Of a DNA stretch of 64,000 nucleotides, positions 1 to 11,901 are shown piece by piece (the first letter of the stretch is position 1; the number at the start of each line of letters is the position of its first letter). The stretch lies in contig NZ_SAIS01000004.1 in NCBI RefSeq assembly GCF_004360155.1, positions 124,001-188,000 on the forward strand, given 5' to 3'. Position numbers and translations under genes: made by a program. This DNA comes from Paraglaciecola marina. GTDB taxonomy: Bacteria > Pseudomonadota > Gammaproteobacteria > Enterobacterales > Alteromonadaceae. The notes beneath the pieces are model-generated. The model saw nothing but the letters and a program-made list of their open reading frames with translations, had not been told where the DNA came from and did no database searches.

Positions 1-1644
1 TCTATAGACCCCATTACTACAGAAATCATCCAAAGCTCGATGAAAGCGATAACCGATGAAATGTTTGTGACCATGCGAAAAACTGCTATGAGTTCTGTTA
101 TCTATGAAGTTCTCGACTTTGGTGTGGCTATGTTTGACGCAAATGGCCAGCTCGCCAGCTCCGGATCAGGAATCCCCGGCTTTATCGGTATGTTGGAGCC
201 AGGCGTGCAATCCGTTATGGAAAAATTCGATGAAACCATGATTGCACCAGGTGATATTTTTATTACCAATATTCCTCACAAAGGGGGAGTCAGCCATTTA
301 AATGATGTAGTGTTAATACTCCCAGTATTTTATCAAAGCAAACGAATTGGTTGGCTAGCCAACAAAGCCCACTGGGTGGATGTTGGCGGCTCATTTCCAG
401 GTAGCATTAGTGCAGAAGCAACTGAGATATATCAAGAAGGGCTGCAATTACCCTGCGTAAAAGTCATAGCAAAAGGAGAATTAAATCAGGCCGTGCTCGA
501 TATTATGATGATTAACAGCAGGCAGCCAGAAACCACGCAAGGTGACTTTTGGGCAGGCGTGGCGTCAATGCGAGCAGGAGAAAAGCGCTTTCTCAACTTG
601 GCCAAAAAGTATGGTGTTGATGCCCTAGATTTTGCCATAGCCGACTATATTGAACTTGCAGAGAAAATATCTAGAAATGCACTTGCTAAATTGCCAGCGG
701 GCACCTATCAGGCAAACGAAGTCACTGATGACGGACTCGATATCAAAGCGACCGTCACCATTACCCCAGAAGAATTTATAGTTGACCTAACGGGTAATCC
801 TCCACAGCAGGCCAACGCATTGAATGCTTCCTATGACGCGACTATGGTCGATTTACAAATGATTTTTAAAGCCATTGCTAGCCCACAGACATTTGCTAAT
901 GCAGGCTCTTTTAAGCCAATTAAATTGTTGGTAGATGATAATTCAATGTTTGCTGCTAAATATCCGTCAGCGATGAGCGTTTATTACGAGACCAGTATTA
1001 TGCTGTTTGATTTAATTTGGAAAGCGCTAGCGCCGGCCATCCCTGAATCCTTAACGGCTGGCCATTACGCTTCAATATGTGGCACCTTCTTGGGTGGTCC
1101 TCATCCAGATACAGGCTTACCACTGAGCATAGTAGAGCCTCAAATTGGAGGATGGGGCGCAAGCCGCAGTCGAGACGGTGTGAATGCACTATATACAGGT
1201 TACCATGGGGATACATTTAACGTCCCCGCAGAAGTAACCGAGCAACGCAATGGGATCATGATCGAGCGTTTGGAGTTAAATGATGAACCGGGTGGAGAGG
1301 GCGAGTTTATAGGCGGCAAAGGGATCAAGCTTTACTACCGTATATTAGCTGACAACTGGTGGATAACTATGGCCTATGTGCGCTCTTGTGTTGGCCCATG
1401 GGGCTTAGACGGCGGGCTAAGAGGCTCACACAATTACATTAATGTAGTCAAAAAAGATGGTAAAAAAACACGTTATCGGATTTGTACTGCCTTACAGCTT
1501 AATAAAGGAGATGTAATTGAAGTATTCACTGCCAATGGTGGTGGGTATGGTAAACCTGAAAATCGGTCGTTAGACGCTATTCAAAATGATTTGAAAAACG
1601 GCTACATCACGCCGGAGCGGGCAAAAGAAATCTATAAGGTTTAA
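1..1644 (+). CDS. Hydantoinase B / 5-oxoprolinase family protein (5' truncated by window)
   Basis: The reading frame is open from base 1, and the residues before the first Met (DPITTEII at bases 7-30) are the usual start of HyuB proteins, so the gene begins upstream of the window. HyuB-type proteins are the beta subunit of ATP-dependent N-methylhydantoinases, acetophenone carboxylase-like enzymes and 5-oxoprolinase, acting on cyclic or activated amides in the cytoplasm. Family landmarks are the N-terminal ITDEM segment, GDIFITN, and the C-terminal glycine-rich GGGYGKP near the end. At about 547 visible residues it is close to full length. A HyuA-like partner is expected just upstream but lies outside the window. 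Four genes follow on the same strand at tight spacing, suggesting a catabolic operon. The substrate cannot be read from the sequence. Confidence 0.85.
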   Translation, partial: SIDPITTEIIQSSMKAITDEMFVTMRKTAMSSVIYEVLDFGVAMFDANGQLASSGSGIPGFIGMLEPGVQSVMEKFDETMIAPGDIFITNIPHKGGVSHLNDVVLILPVFYQSKRIGWLANKAHWVDVGGSFPGSISAEATEIYQEGLQLPCVKVIAKGELNQAVLDIMMINSRQPETTQGDFWAGVASMRAGEKRFLNLAKKYGVDALDFAIADYIELAEKISRNALAKLPAGTYQANEVTDDGLDIKATVTITPEEFIVDLTGNPPQQANALNASYDATMVDLQMIFKAIASPQTFANAGSFKPIKLLVDDNSMFAAKYPSAMSVYYETSIMLFDLIWKALAPAIPESLTAGHYASICGTFLGGPHPDTGLPLSIVEPQIGGWGASRSRDGVNALYTGYHGDTFNVPAEVTEQRNGIMIERLELNDEPGGEGEFIGGKGIKLYYRILADNWWITMAYVRSCVGPWGLDGGLRGSHNYINVVKKDGKKTRYRICTALQLNKGDVIEVFTANGGGYGKPENRSLDAIQNDLKNGYITPERAKEIYKV

Positions 1645-1657
1645 AAAGATACAAGTC

Positions 1658-2194
1658 ATGAATGTTAAAATTCACCACATTAAAGTATCCACGAAAATAG
1701 GCAGCTTTTGCATTCAGTTGAATGCAAAAGAGGCCCCTCATACATGTGAATATTTTCAGAATATTATTCACAATAATAAACTGGAAGAAGGTACGATATT
1801 TAGGGTGCTAACCGCCCAAAATCAAACATCTGAACCGCGTATTCACGCCTTGCAGATGGGGAGTCATAATGCATTGTCAGAGTTTCGTTCTCATATTCTC
1901 CATGAACATACAAAGATGACAGGGTTAGCTCATCGCAAATGGAGTGTATCTGCCGCAAGGTATGCGCCAGGCGAGCTTTACCAAAGTTTTTTTATTTGTA
2001 TGCGAGATGAGCCTTGTTTGGATTTCCAAGGTGAACGACATCCAGACAAACAAGGGTTTGCATGCTTTGGAGAAATAGTCAGTGGGTATGATGTAATTGA
2101 AAAACTTTACACCCAAGCGGGTCAACAAGAAATCCTCAATCCACCTATCAAGATTGAGAGCTTTCATTTAACTGACTCCATCAATAAGAAATAA
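1658..2194 (+). CDS. Divergent cyclophilin-type peptidyl-prolyl isomerase-like protein
   Basis: A 178-residue cytoplasmic protein without a signal peptide. The cyclophilin fold is suggested by IGSFCIQLNAKEAPHTCEYF near the N-terminus (the usual G.I.l.L....AP.tv.NF), by IFRVL (the catalytic-Arg FHRV segment with the His missing), by QSFFICM (usually SQFFI) and by FGEIVSGYDVIEKL (usually FGkVveGmdVv). Active-site positions are partly degenerate, for example QMGS where QGGD is usual, so isomerase activity is uncertain. It starts 13 bases after the HyuB-like gene and ends 9 bases before the MFS gene, so it is probably co-transcribed. Cyclophilin-like proteins are known in amide-hydrolase operons as small companion proteins; a catalytic role on a cyclic substrate instead of proline isomerisation is possible but speculative. 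Confidence 0.7.
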   Translation: MNVKIHHIKVSTKIGSFCIQLNAKEAPHTCEYFQNIIHNNKLEEGTIFRVLTAQNQTSEPRIHALQMGSHNALSEFRSHILHEHTKMTGLAHRKWSVSAARYAPGELYQSFFICMRDEPCLDFQGERHPDKQGFACFGEIVSGYDVIEKLYTQAGQQEILNPPIKIESFHLTDSINKK

Positions 2195-2203
2195 GTAGGC
2201 ACT

Positions 2204-3529
2204 ATGTTAAATAATAAGACCAACAACACCATGCAACATTCAATAAGTGAGTGGTACACAAAAATTTTGTTTAATCGGGCACATTTATTAATAGGCCTGT
2301 GTCTTTTCGTCACATTTGCCATGGAATCTTGGGAAATGATGATCCTCATTTATAACAGCGCAGAGATAGCCAAAGAATTCAATCTGACCACCACTCAAAT
2401 TGGTTCGTTAATCTCCGCCCTATTCCTTGGCATGATACCCGGTGCGCTTATTTGGGGGAAAGTAATGGGGGTTATTGGACGTAAAAAATCCCTTATTTTA
2501 AGTATAGGTTTATATGGCATTTTTCCTCTTATCAGTGCCTTTGCTAGTTCATTTGAAATGTTATGGGCAGCACGCTTTATGTGCGGCATGATCCTAGTAG
2601 GAAGCCTAGTCATTACCTTCCCTTATTTTGAAGAGCTAGTACCTGTTGCCTCTCGAGGCCGAGCCACAGTGTATTTGTCGTCAGGCTGGCCTGTTGGTGT
2701 GCTCATTGCCATTGGCATTAGTTATAGTCTGGAGTCAATGGGGTGGCGCGTTATTATTGGCATGGGTACATTAACTTCACTTTGGGCATTAATGATTTGG
2801 AAATTTGTCCCTGAGTCACCTTATTGGTTAGTTGAAAACAATGATAAAGAAGGGGCGGAGAGTGCCTTAAAAACATTGTGTAACGGGCAGTTTGTTGAGC
2901 CAAAGGTAATATTAGAAACCGCACACACTAGTGCGTCAGGTACATTTTTAGATTTGTTTAAAGGGGTGGTAGCTAAAACCACATTTTTACAGCTTATTAT
3001 AAACTTTTGTTTTTCATGGGGATATTGGGCAATGGCCAGCTGGATGCCATTGCTGTTGAGTAAAAAAGGACTAAGTACCCCAGAAGGACTTGGCTTTCTG
3101 GCTATTTCAGCACTTTTCATGTTTCCCGGTTATATATCGGCAAGTTACCTAACAGGAAAGTTTGGTAGAAAAAAGATCATGATGACCTATGTATTCATGT
3201 CCGCCGTAGCAGGGCTTGCACTAGCTAATGCCGCTACTGTGAATGAACTATATGTATGGAACTTCACATTATCATTCTTTAGCCTAGGCGCATGGGGGGT
3301 TTGGAATACATGGGTAGGAGAAATTTACGACACTCGAAATCGAGGCAATGGCACAGCAGTAGGGGTCGTCTCTCAGCGCATCGCTAACTCTATAGCACCC
3401 TTAGTTATTGGTTCAATATTAGCCAGCAGTAGTTTTACTTTTACCGTTGCGTTTATTTCATTGTTTTTCATTCTTACATTAATCACCACGCTATTTTTAG
3501 AAGAAACTGAAGGTGTTTCCCTTAAATAA
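2204..3529 (+). CDS. MFS transporter, aromatic/organic acid:H+ symporter-like
   Basis: A 441-residue protein with about twelve hydrophobic segments. The MFS signature is present between TM2 and TM3 (GKVMGVIGRKKS) and repeated in the second half (GKFGRKK). VPESPYWLVE after TM6 is typical of the sugar-porter/AAHS branch that carries small organic acids. It sits between the cyclophilin-like gene and a medium-chain reductase, so it is the likely inner-membrane importer for the substrate of this amide-hydrolase cluster. The downstream reductase frame overlaps its 3' end by only a few codons if a far-upstream start is used. Substrate unknown. Confidence 0.85.
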   Translation: MLNNKTNNTMQHSISEWYTKILFNRAHLLIGLCLFVTFAMESWEMMILIYNSAEIAKEFNLTTTQIGSLISALFLGMIPGALIWGKVMGVIGRKKSLILSIGLYGIFPLISAFASSFEMLWAARFMCGMILVGSLVITFPYFEELVPVASRGRATVYLSSGWPVGVLIAIGISYSLESMGWRVIIGMGTLTSLWALMIWKFVPESPYWLVENNDKEGAESALKTLCNGQFVEPKVILETAHTSASGTFLDLFKGVVAKTTFLQLIINFCFSWGYWAMASWMPLLLSKKGLSTPEGLGFLAISALFMFPGYISASYLTGKFGRKKIMMTYVFMSAVAGLALANAATVNELYVWNFTLSFFSLGAWGVWNTWVGEIYDTRNRGNGTAVGVVSQRIANSIAPLVIGSILASSSFTFTVAFISLFFILTLITTLFLEETEGVSLK

Positions 3530-3566
3530 ATACCACTGGAACACATATAACAATTTAGGAATGATT

Positions 3567-4565
3567 ATGCCAAGAGAATGGGTTATTGATAAATATGTAG
3601 GTTACGAAGGCCTGCGTTTAACAGAATGTAATATTGAACAACCAGGGGCAACAGAAGTGCGATTAAAAATAGAAGCCTTCGCCCTAAACTGGGGAGACAA
3701 CGACTTGATGAACGACCGCTATTCTTTTAGCTTTTCATCGCTTCCCGCCCGAGTTGGAATGGAAGCTGCCGGCATAGTCGAAGCAGTAGGAAGTAATGTG
3801 AAGGGAGTGACTACTGGTGAGCGATATTGCACACTCCCCCATTTCTACGATCGTTCTGGCGCATCCGGCGAGACGCTCATCATTGATCAAGCGTACATTA
3901 CTCCAGCGCCATCGGGGTTAAGTGCCGTCGAAGCATCTTCAGTATGGATGCAATTTATGACCGCTTATTTTCCTATCGTAGAGCTTTGCAAAGCCGGACC
4001 AGAAAAAAACATTTTCATTCCTGCCGGTACAAGCACTGCGGGTTGGGCAGCGATTCAAATCGCGAAATTGCAAGATGCAACCGTCATTACAACAACGCGT
4101 TCTCAAGCGAATGTGCAATATCTGTATGACGCCGGGGCTGACCATGTATTTGTTGATGAAGGCGGAGATATTGAGCAATATTTGAAAGAAATCACCCACT
4201 CGGTTGGTATTCATGGAAGTTTTGATCCCGTGGGCGGCAATTTTATGGAAAGATACGCCAATGCGATGGCCAAAGGAGGCATGTTGATTTTATATGGGGG
4301 GTTAAGTGGTACCTACTCCCACCCTCCATTTTTACCTATGATCCAAAACAGTTTGTGGTTTCATGCGTACTCTTTGTTTAACTATGTGGAAAACACCGAG
4401 AGCTGCGAACGAGGAAAGGCTTATGTATATGAAGCCTTAAAGTCTGGAAAGTTAAAACCCAAAGTAGATAAGGTATTCCAAATGGAAGAGTACATTGAGG
4501 CTTGGAAGTACCTTTCATCTAATCGCTGTAGTTATGGTAAAGTGGTAGTAAAAACAGGGCTTTGA
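3567..4565 (+). CDS. Zinc-independent medium-chain reductase (quinone oxidoreductase-like)
   Basis: About 332 residues. The frame is open further upstream, but AGGA at 3557-3560 sits six bases before the ATG at 3567 (MPREWVIDKY), so this start is preferred over 3561 or 3513. The N-terminal GroES-like domain (residues about 1-120) lacks the GHE zinc motif of alcohol dehydrogenases. The Rossmann domain has PAGTSTAGWAAIQIAK where QORs have an AASGGVG-type motif, followed by FDPVGG and a late LYGGLSG. These point to an NAD(P)H-dependent reductase of quinones or enoyl compounds. It closes the cluster that starts with the hydantoinase-like gene, and may reduce an intermediate of that pathway. Exact reaction unknown. 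Confidence 0.85.
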   Translation: MPREWVIDKYVGYEGLRLTECNIEQPGATEVRLKIEAFALNWGDNDLMNDRYSFSFSSLPARVGMEAAGIVEAVGSNVKGVTTGERYCTLPHFYDRSGASGETLIIDQAYITPAPSGLSAVEASSVWMQFMTAYFPIVELCKAGPEKNIFIPAGTSTAGWAAIQIAKLQDATVITTTRSQANVQYLYDAGADHVFVDEGGDIEQYLKEITHSVGIHGSFDPVGGNFMERYANAMAKGGMLILYGGLSGTYSHPPFLPMIQNSLWFHAYSLFNYVENTESCERGKAYVYEALKSGKLKPKVDKVFQMEEYIEAWKYLSSNRCSYGKVVVKTGL

Positions 4566-4605
4566 TCCGTCTAAATTGGTTAAACTCTCAATCTGAGATT
4601 TAAGA

Positions 4606-4637
4606 TAAGAAAGGCCAATTACTTGAGTGTATTGGCC
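4606..4637 (-). terminator. Hairpin downstream of pepQ
   Basis: Inverted repeat GGCCAAT (4613-4619) and ATTGGCC (4631-4637) with an 11-base loop. Read on the minus strand, it is followed by CTTTCTTATC, a weak T-rich tail. It lies between two convergent genes and most likely ends the pepQ transcript. Confidence 0.5.
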
Positions 4638-4659
4638 AAAACTAACAACCACCATGATA

Positions 4660-5982
<1,323 letters not shown>

Positions 5983-6082
5983 TTACTCTCGAAAATAAAT
6001 AATAGGCTAGATTAACACACTGTACTTTATGTCCAAACTACCTAAACAGGTGGGTTAGTTGTGACTTCCCATAAGCTGGAGC

Positions 6083-8029
6083 TTAACTCTTAGGGGCTAT
6101 TTGCATTTTCACCCAGTCTTGAAACATATTATCTTTGTTTCCTAGATGTTGATGATAGATTTGCTGATATGCCAAAACGGCCTTCACATAGTTTCGTGTT
6201 TCTTTGTAGGGAATAGTTTCAATCCACACATCCAAAGGCATAGTACCTGTCTCAGGTTGCCACTCTTTAACTTTACGCCATCCAGCATTGTAAGAAGCGG
6301 TAGCGAGTACAGGATTATTATCCATTTTATCTAACAAATAACGCATGTACTGAGTTCCTAGCTCTACATTTTGCTGTGGATCAAATAACACTTTTCTTTG
6401 TACTTTTTTCTTTGCTAAATAATGAGCAGTACCCGGCATCAGTTGCATCAAACCTAATGCTCCAGCACCAGAGGCAGCATCAACCATAAAGGAGCTTTCT
6501 CTTCTAGCAATGGCGTAAGCCCAAGCCACGTCAACATCATTTTTTTCAGCATTAACTTGAACTTCATTATCAAAGGGCATGGGAAAACGTTTATCTAAAT
6601 CATCAAGATAACCCACCCTAGCAAAGCCAAAAATAGCTTGGGCGTGCCAACCTTGTTGATCAGCTAATACCGCAGCTGCCACTTTTTGTTGTTCATTCAA
6701 GTTACCTTGTAAGTAATACCACTCTCTTCTAGCGCTTAAATTGCGCTCCAGAGCTCTAAACTCAAAAGCCCGTTGAGCCGCCGGCTCTGACATCAGCTCA
6801 TCAACCTCTGCTTGGGGAATTTGAACTGGCTTATTGTTTAAGCTGGTATTTACCGATAATTGAGCACTAGCTAAAAAGCCATAATAGTGACGTTGTTTGG
6901 CTAAGTGTTGAAATCCTTGCTCCGCTAACTCATCAGCTCCCAGTTCTTTATAAGCAATTGCCTGCCAATATCTAAACACATTATCTATGCCCCCTTGCTC
7001 GATGGCATAATCAGCCACAACCAGAGCATGCTGCCAATCTTTTTTTCTAATCACATGAGCTAAATGCCAGCGTGACAGTTCTGAATCAACACCAAACTCA
7101 ATGGCCTTCTCAAGCCAGAGATCCGCTTGATCATGATTGCTAAGAGCTAAAGCAACAGCAAATCTATGAAATATTTGTTGCTGCTGTTCTTTAGTAAAAA
7201 CAAGTCGTTTACTAAGCTCATCCCAACTACGCAGCGCTAAATCCCTGTCTTGCCAAACCAAACGTTTTAAACCGTAAATAGCAATTTCAGTTTCTAAGAT
7301 AGAGATTTTATTGGGAAAGTTAGAAAGGCGACTCACCTGACTTGGAGCCCAGCGCACTTTTAACCAAAGATCAGCCAAATACTTTTGTTCTTGGGGTAAT
7401 AAGGTTTTTAAATAGGGGATCAGGGTTTGATTGCCTCCCATAGCTACTTTAGTTAATCGTTTCCATATTAACTCTGGAGTGCGTTGCCCTAATTTTTGCC
7501 ACTTAGTAAAAAGAGGATCACAAGCTTTAGGTTGTGACTTTCCTACCACCCATAGTGTTTCTGCCAGCTTTGACGCTTTGGCTCTTGTGTCTTCATCTTT
7601 TATTAACAGTTCCGCATAATGACAGGTCAGTTTTACATCACCTACGTCACGATAAGAAGCAACAAACAAGTCATCATGATTTTGCTTCTGCAAATAGCTA
7701 AGCCACTTTTTACGGAGTGGTCTATCGAGGGGGGATGATTCATATTTGATTAGAAAGGCTTCAATCTGAGCTTTATTCGCCATAAAAGGGAATTTAGTAA
7801 GCGTCTTGAGCTCAAGATAGGGCTTTAATGGATACCCATCTAACTGCTGCATGTAACTTTGATAAGCCTTGCTATTAGGCTTATCAGTGAAAGCTTCGGC
7901 CTCAATGAATAAATTTCTTTGCTGCTCCAAGGTAAGTTTCGACGCAGCTAAACTTACCTGAGGTTTCAAGACAATAAACACGACTAACCAAATTAAATAG
8001 CGAGTAATCACAGATTCCACAGTCAACAA
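6083..8029 (-). CDS. slt: Soluble lytic murein transglycosylase Slt70
   Basis: A 648-residue periplasmic enzyme that cleaves the MurNAc-GlcNAc bond of peptidoglycan with formation of 1,6-anhydroMurNAc. A signal peptide covers residues 1-29 (hydrophobic IWLVVFIVL core, cut near SLAA). Residues about 30-470 form the helical superhelix typical of Slt70. The C-terminal catalytic domain contains the signature RRESSF, with catalytic Glu511, followed by GLMQLMPGTA and later ATASYNAG. The length matches E. coli Slt (645). It is divergent from fadB, with a 274-base spacer that carries the fad operator. Confidence 0.95.
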   Translation of the reverse strand: MLTVESVITRYLIWLVVFIVLKPQVSLAASKLTLEQQRNLFIEAEAFTDKPNSKAYQSYMQQLDGYPLKPYLELKTLTKFPFMANKAQIEAFLIKYESSPLDRPLRKKWLSYLQKQNHDDLFVASYRDVGDVKLTCHYAELLIKDEDTRAKASKLAETLWVVGKSQPKACDPLFTKWQKLGQRTPELIWKRLTKVAMGGNQTLIPYLKTLLPQEQKYLADLWLKVRWAPSQVSRLSNFPNKISILETEIAIYGLKRLVWQDRDLALRSWDELSKRLVFTKEQQQQIFHRFAVALALSNHDQADLWLEKAIEFGVDSELSRWHLAHVIRKKDWQHALVVADYAIEQGGIDNVFRYWQAIAYKELGADELAEQGFQHLAKQRHYYGFLASAQLSVNTSLNNKPVQIPQAEVDELMSEPAAQRAFEFRALERNLSARREWYYLQGNLNEQQKVAAAVLADQQGWHAQAIFGFARVGYLDDLDKRFPMPFDNEVQVNAEKNDVDVAWAYAIARRESSFMVDAASGAGALGLMQLMPGTAHYLAKKKVQRKVLFDPQQNVELGTQYMRYLLDKMDNNPVLATASYNAGWRKVKEWQPETGTMPLDVWIETIPYKETRNYVKAVLAYQQIYHQHLGNKDNMFQDWVKMQIAPKS

Positions 8030-8129
8030 AAAAACTAAACAAGGATAAGTAATGATAGTAACAAATTTACCTAGGTCTTTTTGTAGCTAATTAAAGAAAG
8101 CTGAAAATTTATCAAAAACATTCAAGTTT

Positions 8130-8146
8130 AACTGGAATGACCAGTT
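8130..8146. promoter_or_regulatory. FadR-like operator upstream of fadB
   Basis: The sequence AACTGGAATGACCAGTT has 6-bp palindromic arms and matches the FadR consensus as I remember it (AACTGGTCNGACCAGTT) at all but two central positions. It lies about 160 bases before the fadB start, in the slt-fadB divergent spacer. FadR represses beta-oxidation genes until long-chain acyl-CoA binds it. The neighbouring TTCAAG repeats (8121 and around 8204) could be half-sites for another fatty-acid regulator, but they are too weak to call. Confidence 0.7.
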
Positions 8147-8303
8147 GAAATCAGTATAGTTGCCCACATGTAATTATTCTTGGTAAATATTGTTAAAATT
8201 AGATTCAAGTGAAACTTATTTTTAACAATACTGGCCTCAAAAAATTTAAGAACGAGAGTGCGCGTTGCAATCTGCGCTCTGGCTCACATCACAGGAGATG
8301 ATA

Positions 8304-10454
8304 ATGATATACGAAGGTAACAGCCTCTCGGTAAATTTGCTGCAAGACGGTATTGCAGAATTAGTATTTGACGCATCAGGTTCGGTCAACAAGTTTGATC
8401 AACAAACCGTTGCCGAATTAGATGCCGCCACTCAAGCACTAAAAGATAACACTGACGTAAAAGGTGTAGTAGTTCGTTCAGCTAAACCAGCTTTTATAGT
8501 TGGCGCTGATATAACTGAATTTACAGGCTTGTTCGATATGCCTGATGAAGAGGTATTAACTTGGGTATCTAAAACCTCACAAGTATTTGATAGATTTGAA
8601 GATTTACCTTTTCCTACTATCGCAGCAGTGAACGGCTTTGCCCTAGGCGGCGGCTGTGAAATGACTCTAGCCTGTGACTTCCGTGTGGCCGATACAACGG
8701 CTAGCCTAGGTTTACCTGAAGTCAAATTAGGTATTATGCCTGGCTTTGGCGGTACCGTTCGTTTGCCTAGATTAATTGGCTCTGACAACGCACTAGAGTG
8801 GATGACAACTGGCCGGGATCGCAAGGCAGCGAAAGCCCTAGCAGAAGGTGCCGTGGATGCAGTGGTTGCTCCAGACAAACTAGTAGAGGCCGCAAGCAGC
8901 ATGCTTAAAGATGCCATTGCGGGTGAGTTTGATTGGCAAGCCCGACGTGCAGAGAAAAAAGCCCCCCTTAAGCTAAACAAAAATGAAGCTATGATGAGCT
9001 TTTCAACCGCAAAAGCTATGGTGGCCGCTCAAGCAGGTAGGCATTACCCTGCTCCACATATGATGGTGGATACTGTAGCTAAAGCAGCAAACCTAGACAG
9101 AGAAGGCGCCCTTAAATTAGAAAACCAAGGGTTTGCAACTCTTGCGAAAACAGATGAAGCTAGGGCCCAAGTGGGTATCTTTTTAGCGGATCAACTAGTT
9201 AAAGGTAAAGGTAAAAAGCAAGCTAAAGCCGCCACTAAAGCAGTGAAGCAAACCGCTGTATTAGGCGCGGGTATCATGGGTGGCGGTATCGCATATCAAT
9301 CTGCGGTTAAAGGCACACCTGTTATCATGAAAGATATCAATCAGGCTGCATTAGATTTAGGTTTAAAAGAAGCCGCCACCATACTAGGAAAAGGTATGAA
9401 GCGCGGTAAAGTGGATGCCACTAAAATGGCCACCACACTAAACAACATTACCCCAACTCTTGAGTATTCAGCCATAAAAGATGTCGATCTTGTGATTGAA
9501 GCGGTTGTAGAAAACCCTAAAGTTAAAGGCATAGTGTTGGCAGAAACCGAAACTCATGTGGCTGACGATGCCATTATCTGTTCTAACACCTCTACCATTT
9601 CAATTAATCAATTAGCAGAGAGTTTACAAAAGCCTGAACGCTTCTGCGGTATGCACTTCTTCAATCCTGTGCACAAAATGCCATTAGTTGAGATTATTCG
9701 CGGTGAAAAAACCACTGAAGACACTATCTCTGCCGTCGTTGCCGCTACCCTAAAAATGGGTAAAACCCCCATAGTAGTTAACGATTGCCCAGGCTTCTTA
9801 GTGAATCGTGTGTTATTTCCTTACTTTGCTGGTTTCAGCAAACTGGTTATGGACGGCGCCGACTTTGTTGCCGTTGATAAAGTCATGGAGAAAATATTTG
9901 GTTGGCCCATGGGCCCAGCATTTTTGCTAGACGTAGTAGGCATGGACACAGCAGATCACGCATCAGGCGTAATGGCTGACGGCATTCCTGAGCGTATGCA
10001 AAAAATTGCAAATGACCCGGTCACCTTACTATACAAAGCAGAACGATTTGGTCAGAAAAACGGCAAAGGCTTTTACAACTTCAGCTTAGACAAGCGCGGC
10101 CGTCCTGTTAAAACAGCTGCCCCAGAAGCCTATGAATTGTTCGCTCCACATTGTGCTGCCACAAAAGAGTTCGACAAAGATGAAATCATCGCACGTGTGA
10201 TGATCCCTATGGCTAACGAAGCCATTCGTTGCCTTGAAGAAGGCATAGTCGCCAGTGCAGCCGAAGCTGATATGGCGTTACTTTATGGATTAGGTTTCCC
10301 TCCGTTTAAAGGTGGTATATTCCGTTACATAGAAACTATGGGCTTAACCAACTTTGTGGCGTTAGCAGATAAATACGCAGACTTAGGTCCTATTTATCAA
10401 ATATCAGATGGTGTGCGCGACATGGCCGCCTCTAATAAATCATACTTTGCATAA
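8304..10454 (+). CDS. fadB: Fatty acid oxidation complex subunit alpha
   Basis: Multifunctional enoyl-CoA hydratase/isomerase and 3-hydroxyacyl-CoA dehydrogenase of aerobic beta-oxidation. The start at 8304 (MIYEGNSL) is chosen because AGGAG at 8293-8297 is correctly spaced and because it places the hydratase catalytic Glu119 (GGGCEM) and Glu139 (LPEVKLG) at exactly the E. coli numbers. The product is 716 residues against 729 in E. coli. The dehydrogenase half begins with the NAD motif [10 protein letters not shown] (residues about 321-330) and carries catalytic His451 in MHFFNPVH. It forms the alpha2beta2 complex with FadA, encoded 18 bases downstream. A FadR-like site lies upstream. Confidence 0.96.
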   Translation: MIYEGNSLSVNLLQDGIAELVFDASGSVNKFDQQTVAELDAATQALKDNTDVKGVVVRSAKPAFIVGADITEFTGLFDMPDEEVLTWVSKTSQVFDRFEDLPFPTIAAVNGFALGGGCEMTLACDFRVADTTASLGLPEVKLGIMPGFGGTVRLPRLIGSDNALEWMTTGRDRKAAKALAEGAVDAVVAPDKLVEAASSMLKDAIAGEFDWQARRAEKKAPLKLNKNEAMMSFSTAKAMVAAQAGRHYPAPHMMVDTVAKAANLDREGALKLENQGFATLAKTDEARAQVGIFLADQLVKGKGKKQAKAATKAVKQTAVLGAGIMGGGIAYQSAVKGTPVIMKDINQAALDLGLKEAATILGKGMKRGKVDATKMATTLNNITPTLEYSAIKDVDLVIEAVVENPKVKGIVLAETETHVADDAIICSNTSTISINQLAESLQKPERFCGMHFFNPVHKMPLVEIIRGEKTTEDTISAVVAATLKMGKTPIVVNDCPGFLVNRVLFPYFAGFSKLVMDGADFVAVDKVMEKIFGWPMGPAFLLDVVGMDTADHASGVMADGIPERMQKIANDPVTLLYKAERFGQKNGKGFYNFSLDKRGRPVKTAAPEAYELFAPHCAATKEFDKDEIIARVMIPMANEAIRCLEEGIVASAAEADMALLYGLGFPPFKGGIFRYIETMGLTNFVALADKYADLGPIYQISDGVRDMAASNKSYFA

Positions 10455-10457
10455 TAG

Positions 10458-11636
<1,179 letters not shown>

Positions 11637-11656
11637 AGAATCCAATAACAAATAAA

Positions 11657-11690
11657 AACTAAAAAAGTTCCTTACGGAGCTTTTTTAGTT
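11657..11690 (+). terminator. Rho-independent terminator of fadBA
   Basis: Stem AACTAAAAAAG-TCC pairs with GGA-CTTTTTTAGTT around the loop TTAC, giving a strong hairpin with a run of six T in the 3' arm. It begins 20 bases after the fadA stop codon. Confidence 0.85.
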
Positions 11691-11833
11691 TATACAATTA
11701 TCAAATTGCCAAATCTTTTTGTAACTTCAACCGTCTCTTATAAATTTTCATCACGATACAAGGTCAAGTAGCTCTGCTGTGTACACCAAAAAACTATGAG
11801 TTACTAACTTAGATTGTCAATGAGCGCAAGTAG

Positions 11834-11852
11834 GTTATTGATAATCATTACT
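11834..11852. promoter_or_regulatory. Fur box upstream of the siderophore receptor
   Basis: GTTATTGATAATCATTACT matches 15 of 19 positions of the classical Fur box. It lies about 50 bases before the receptor start and just before an AT-rich TATAGT that could be the -10 element. This predicts Fur-Fe(II) repression of the receptor. Confidence 0.8.
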
Positions 11853-11901
11853 ATTTAGATTATAGTCCTGCGCCTCAAATTCTATTCGGAGAATCCGTGC
11901 T

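Noticed and set aside
8432-8980. Long open frame antisense to fadB
   Set aside because: fadB is certain here by catalytic residues at the right positions; the antisense frame has no ribosome site or recognisable domain and is a by-product of codon use.
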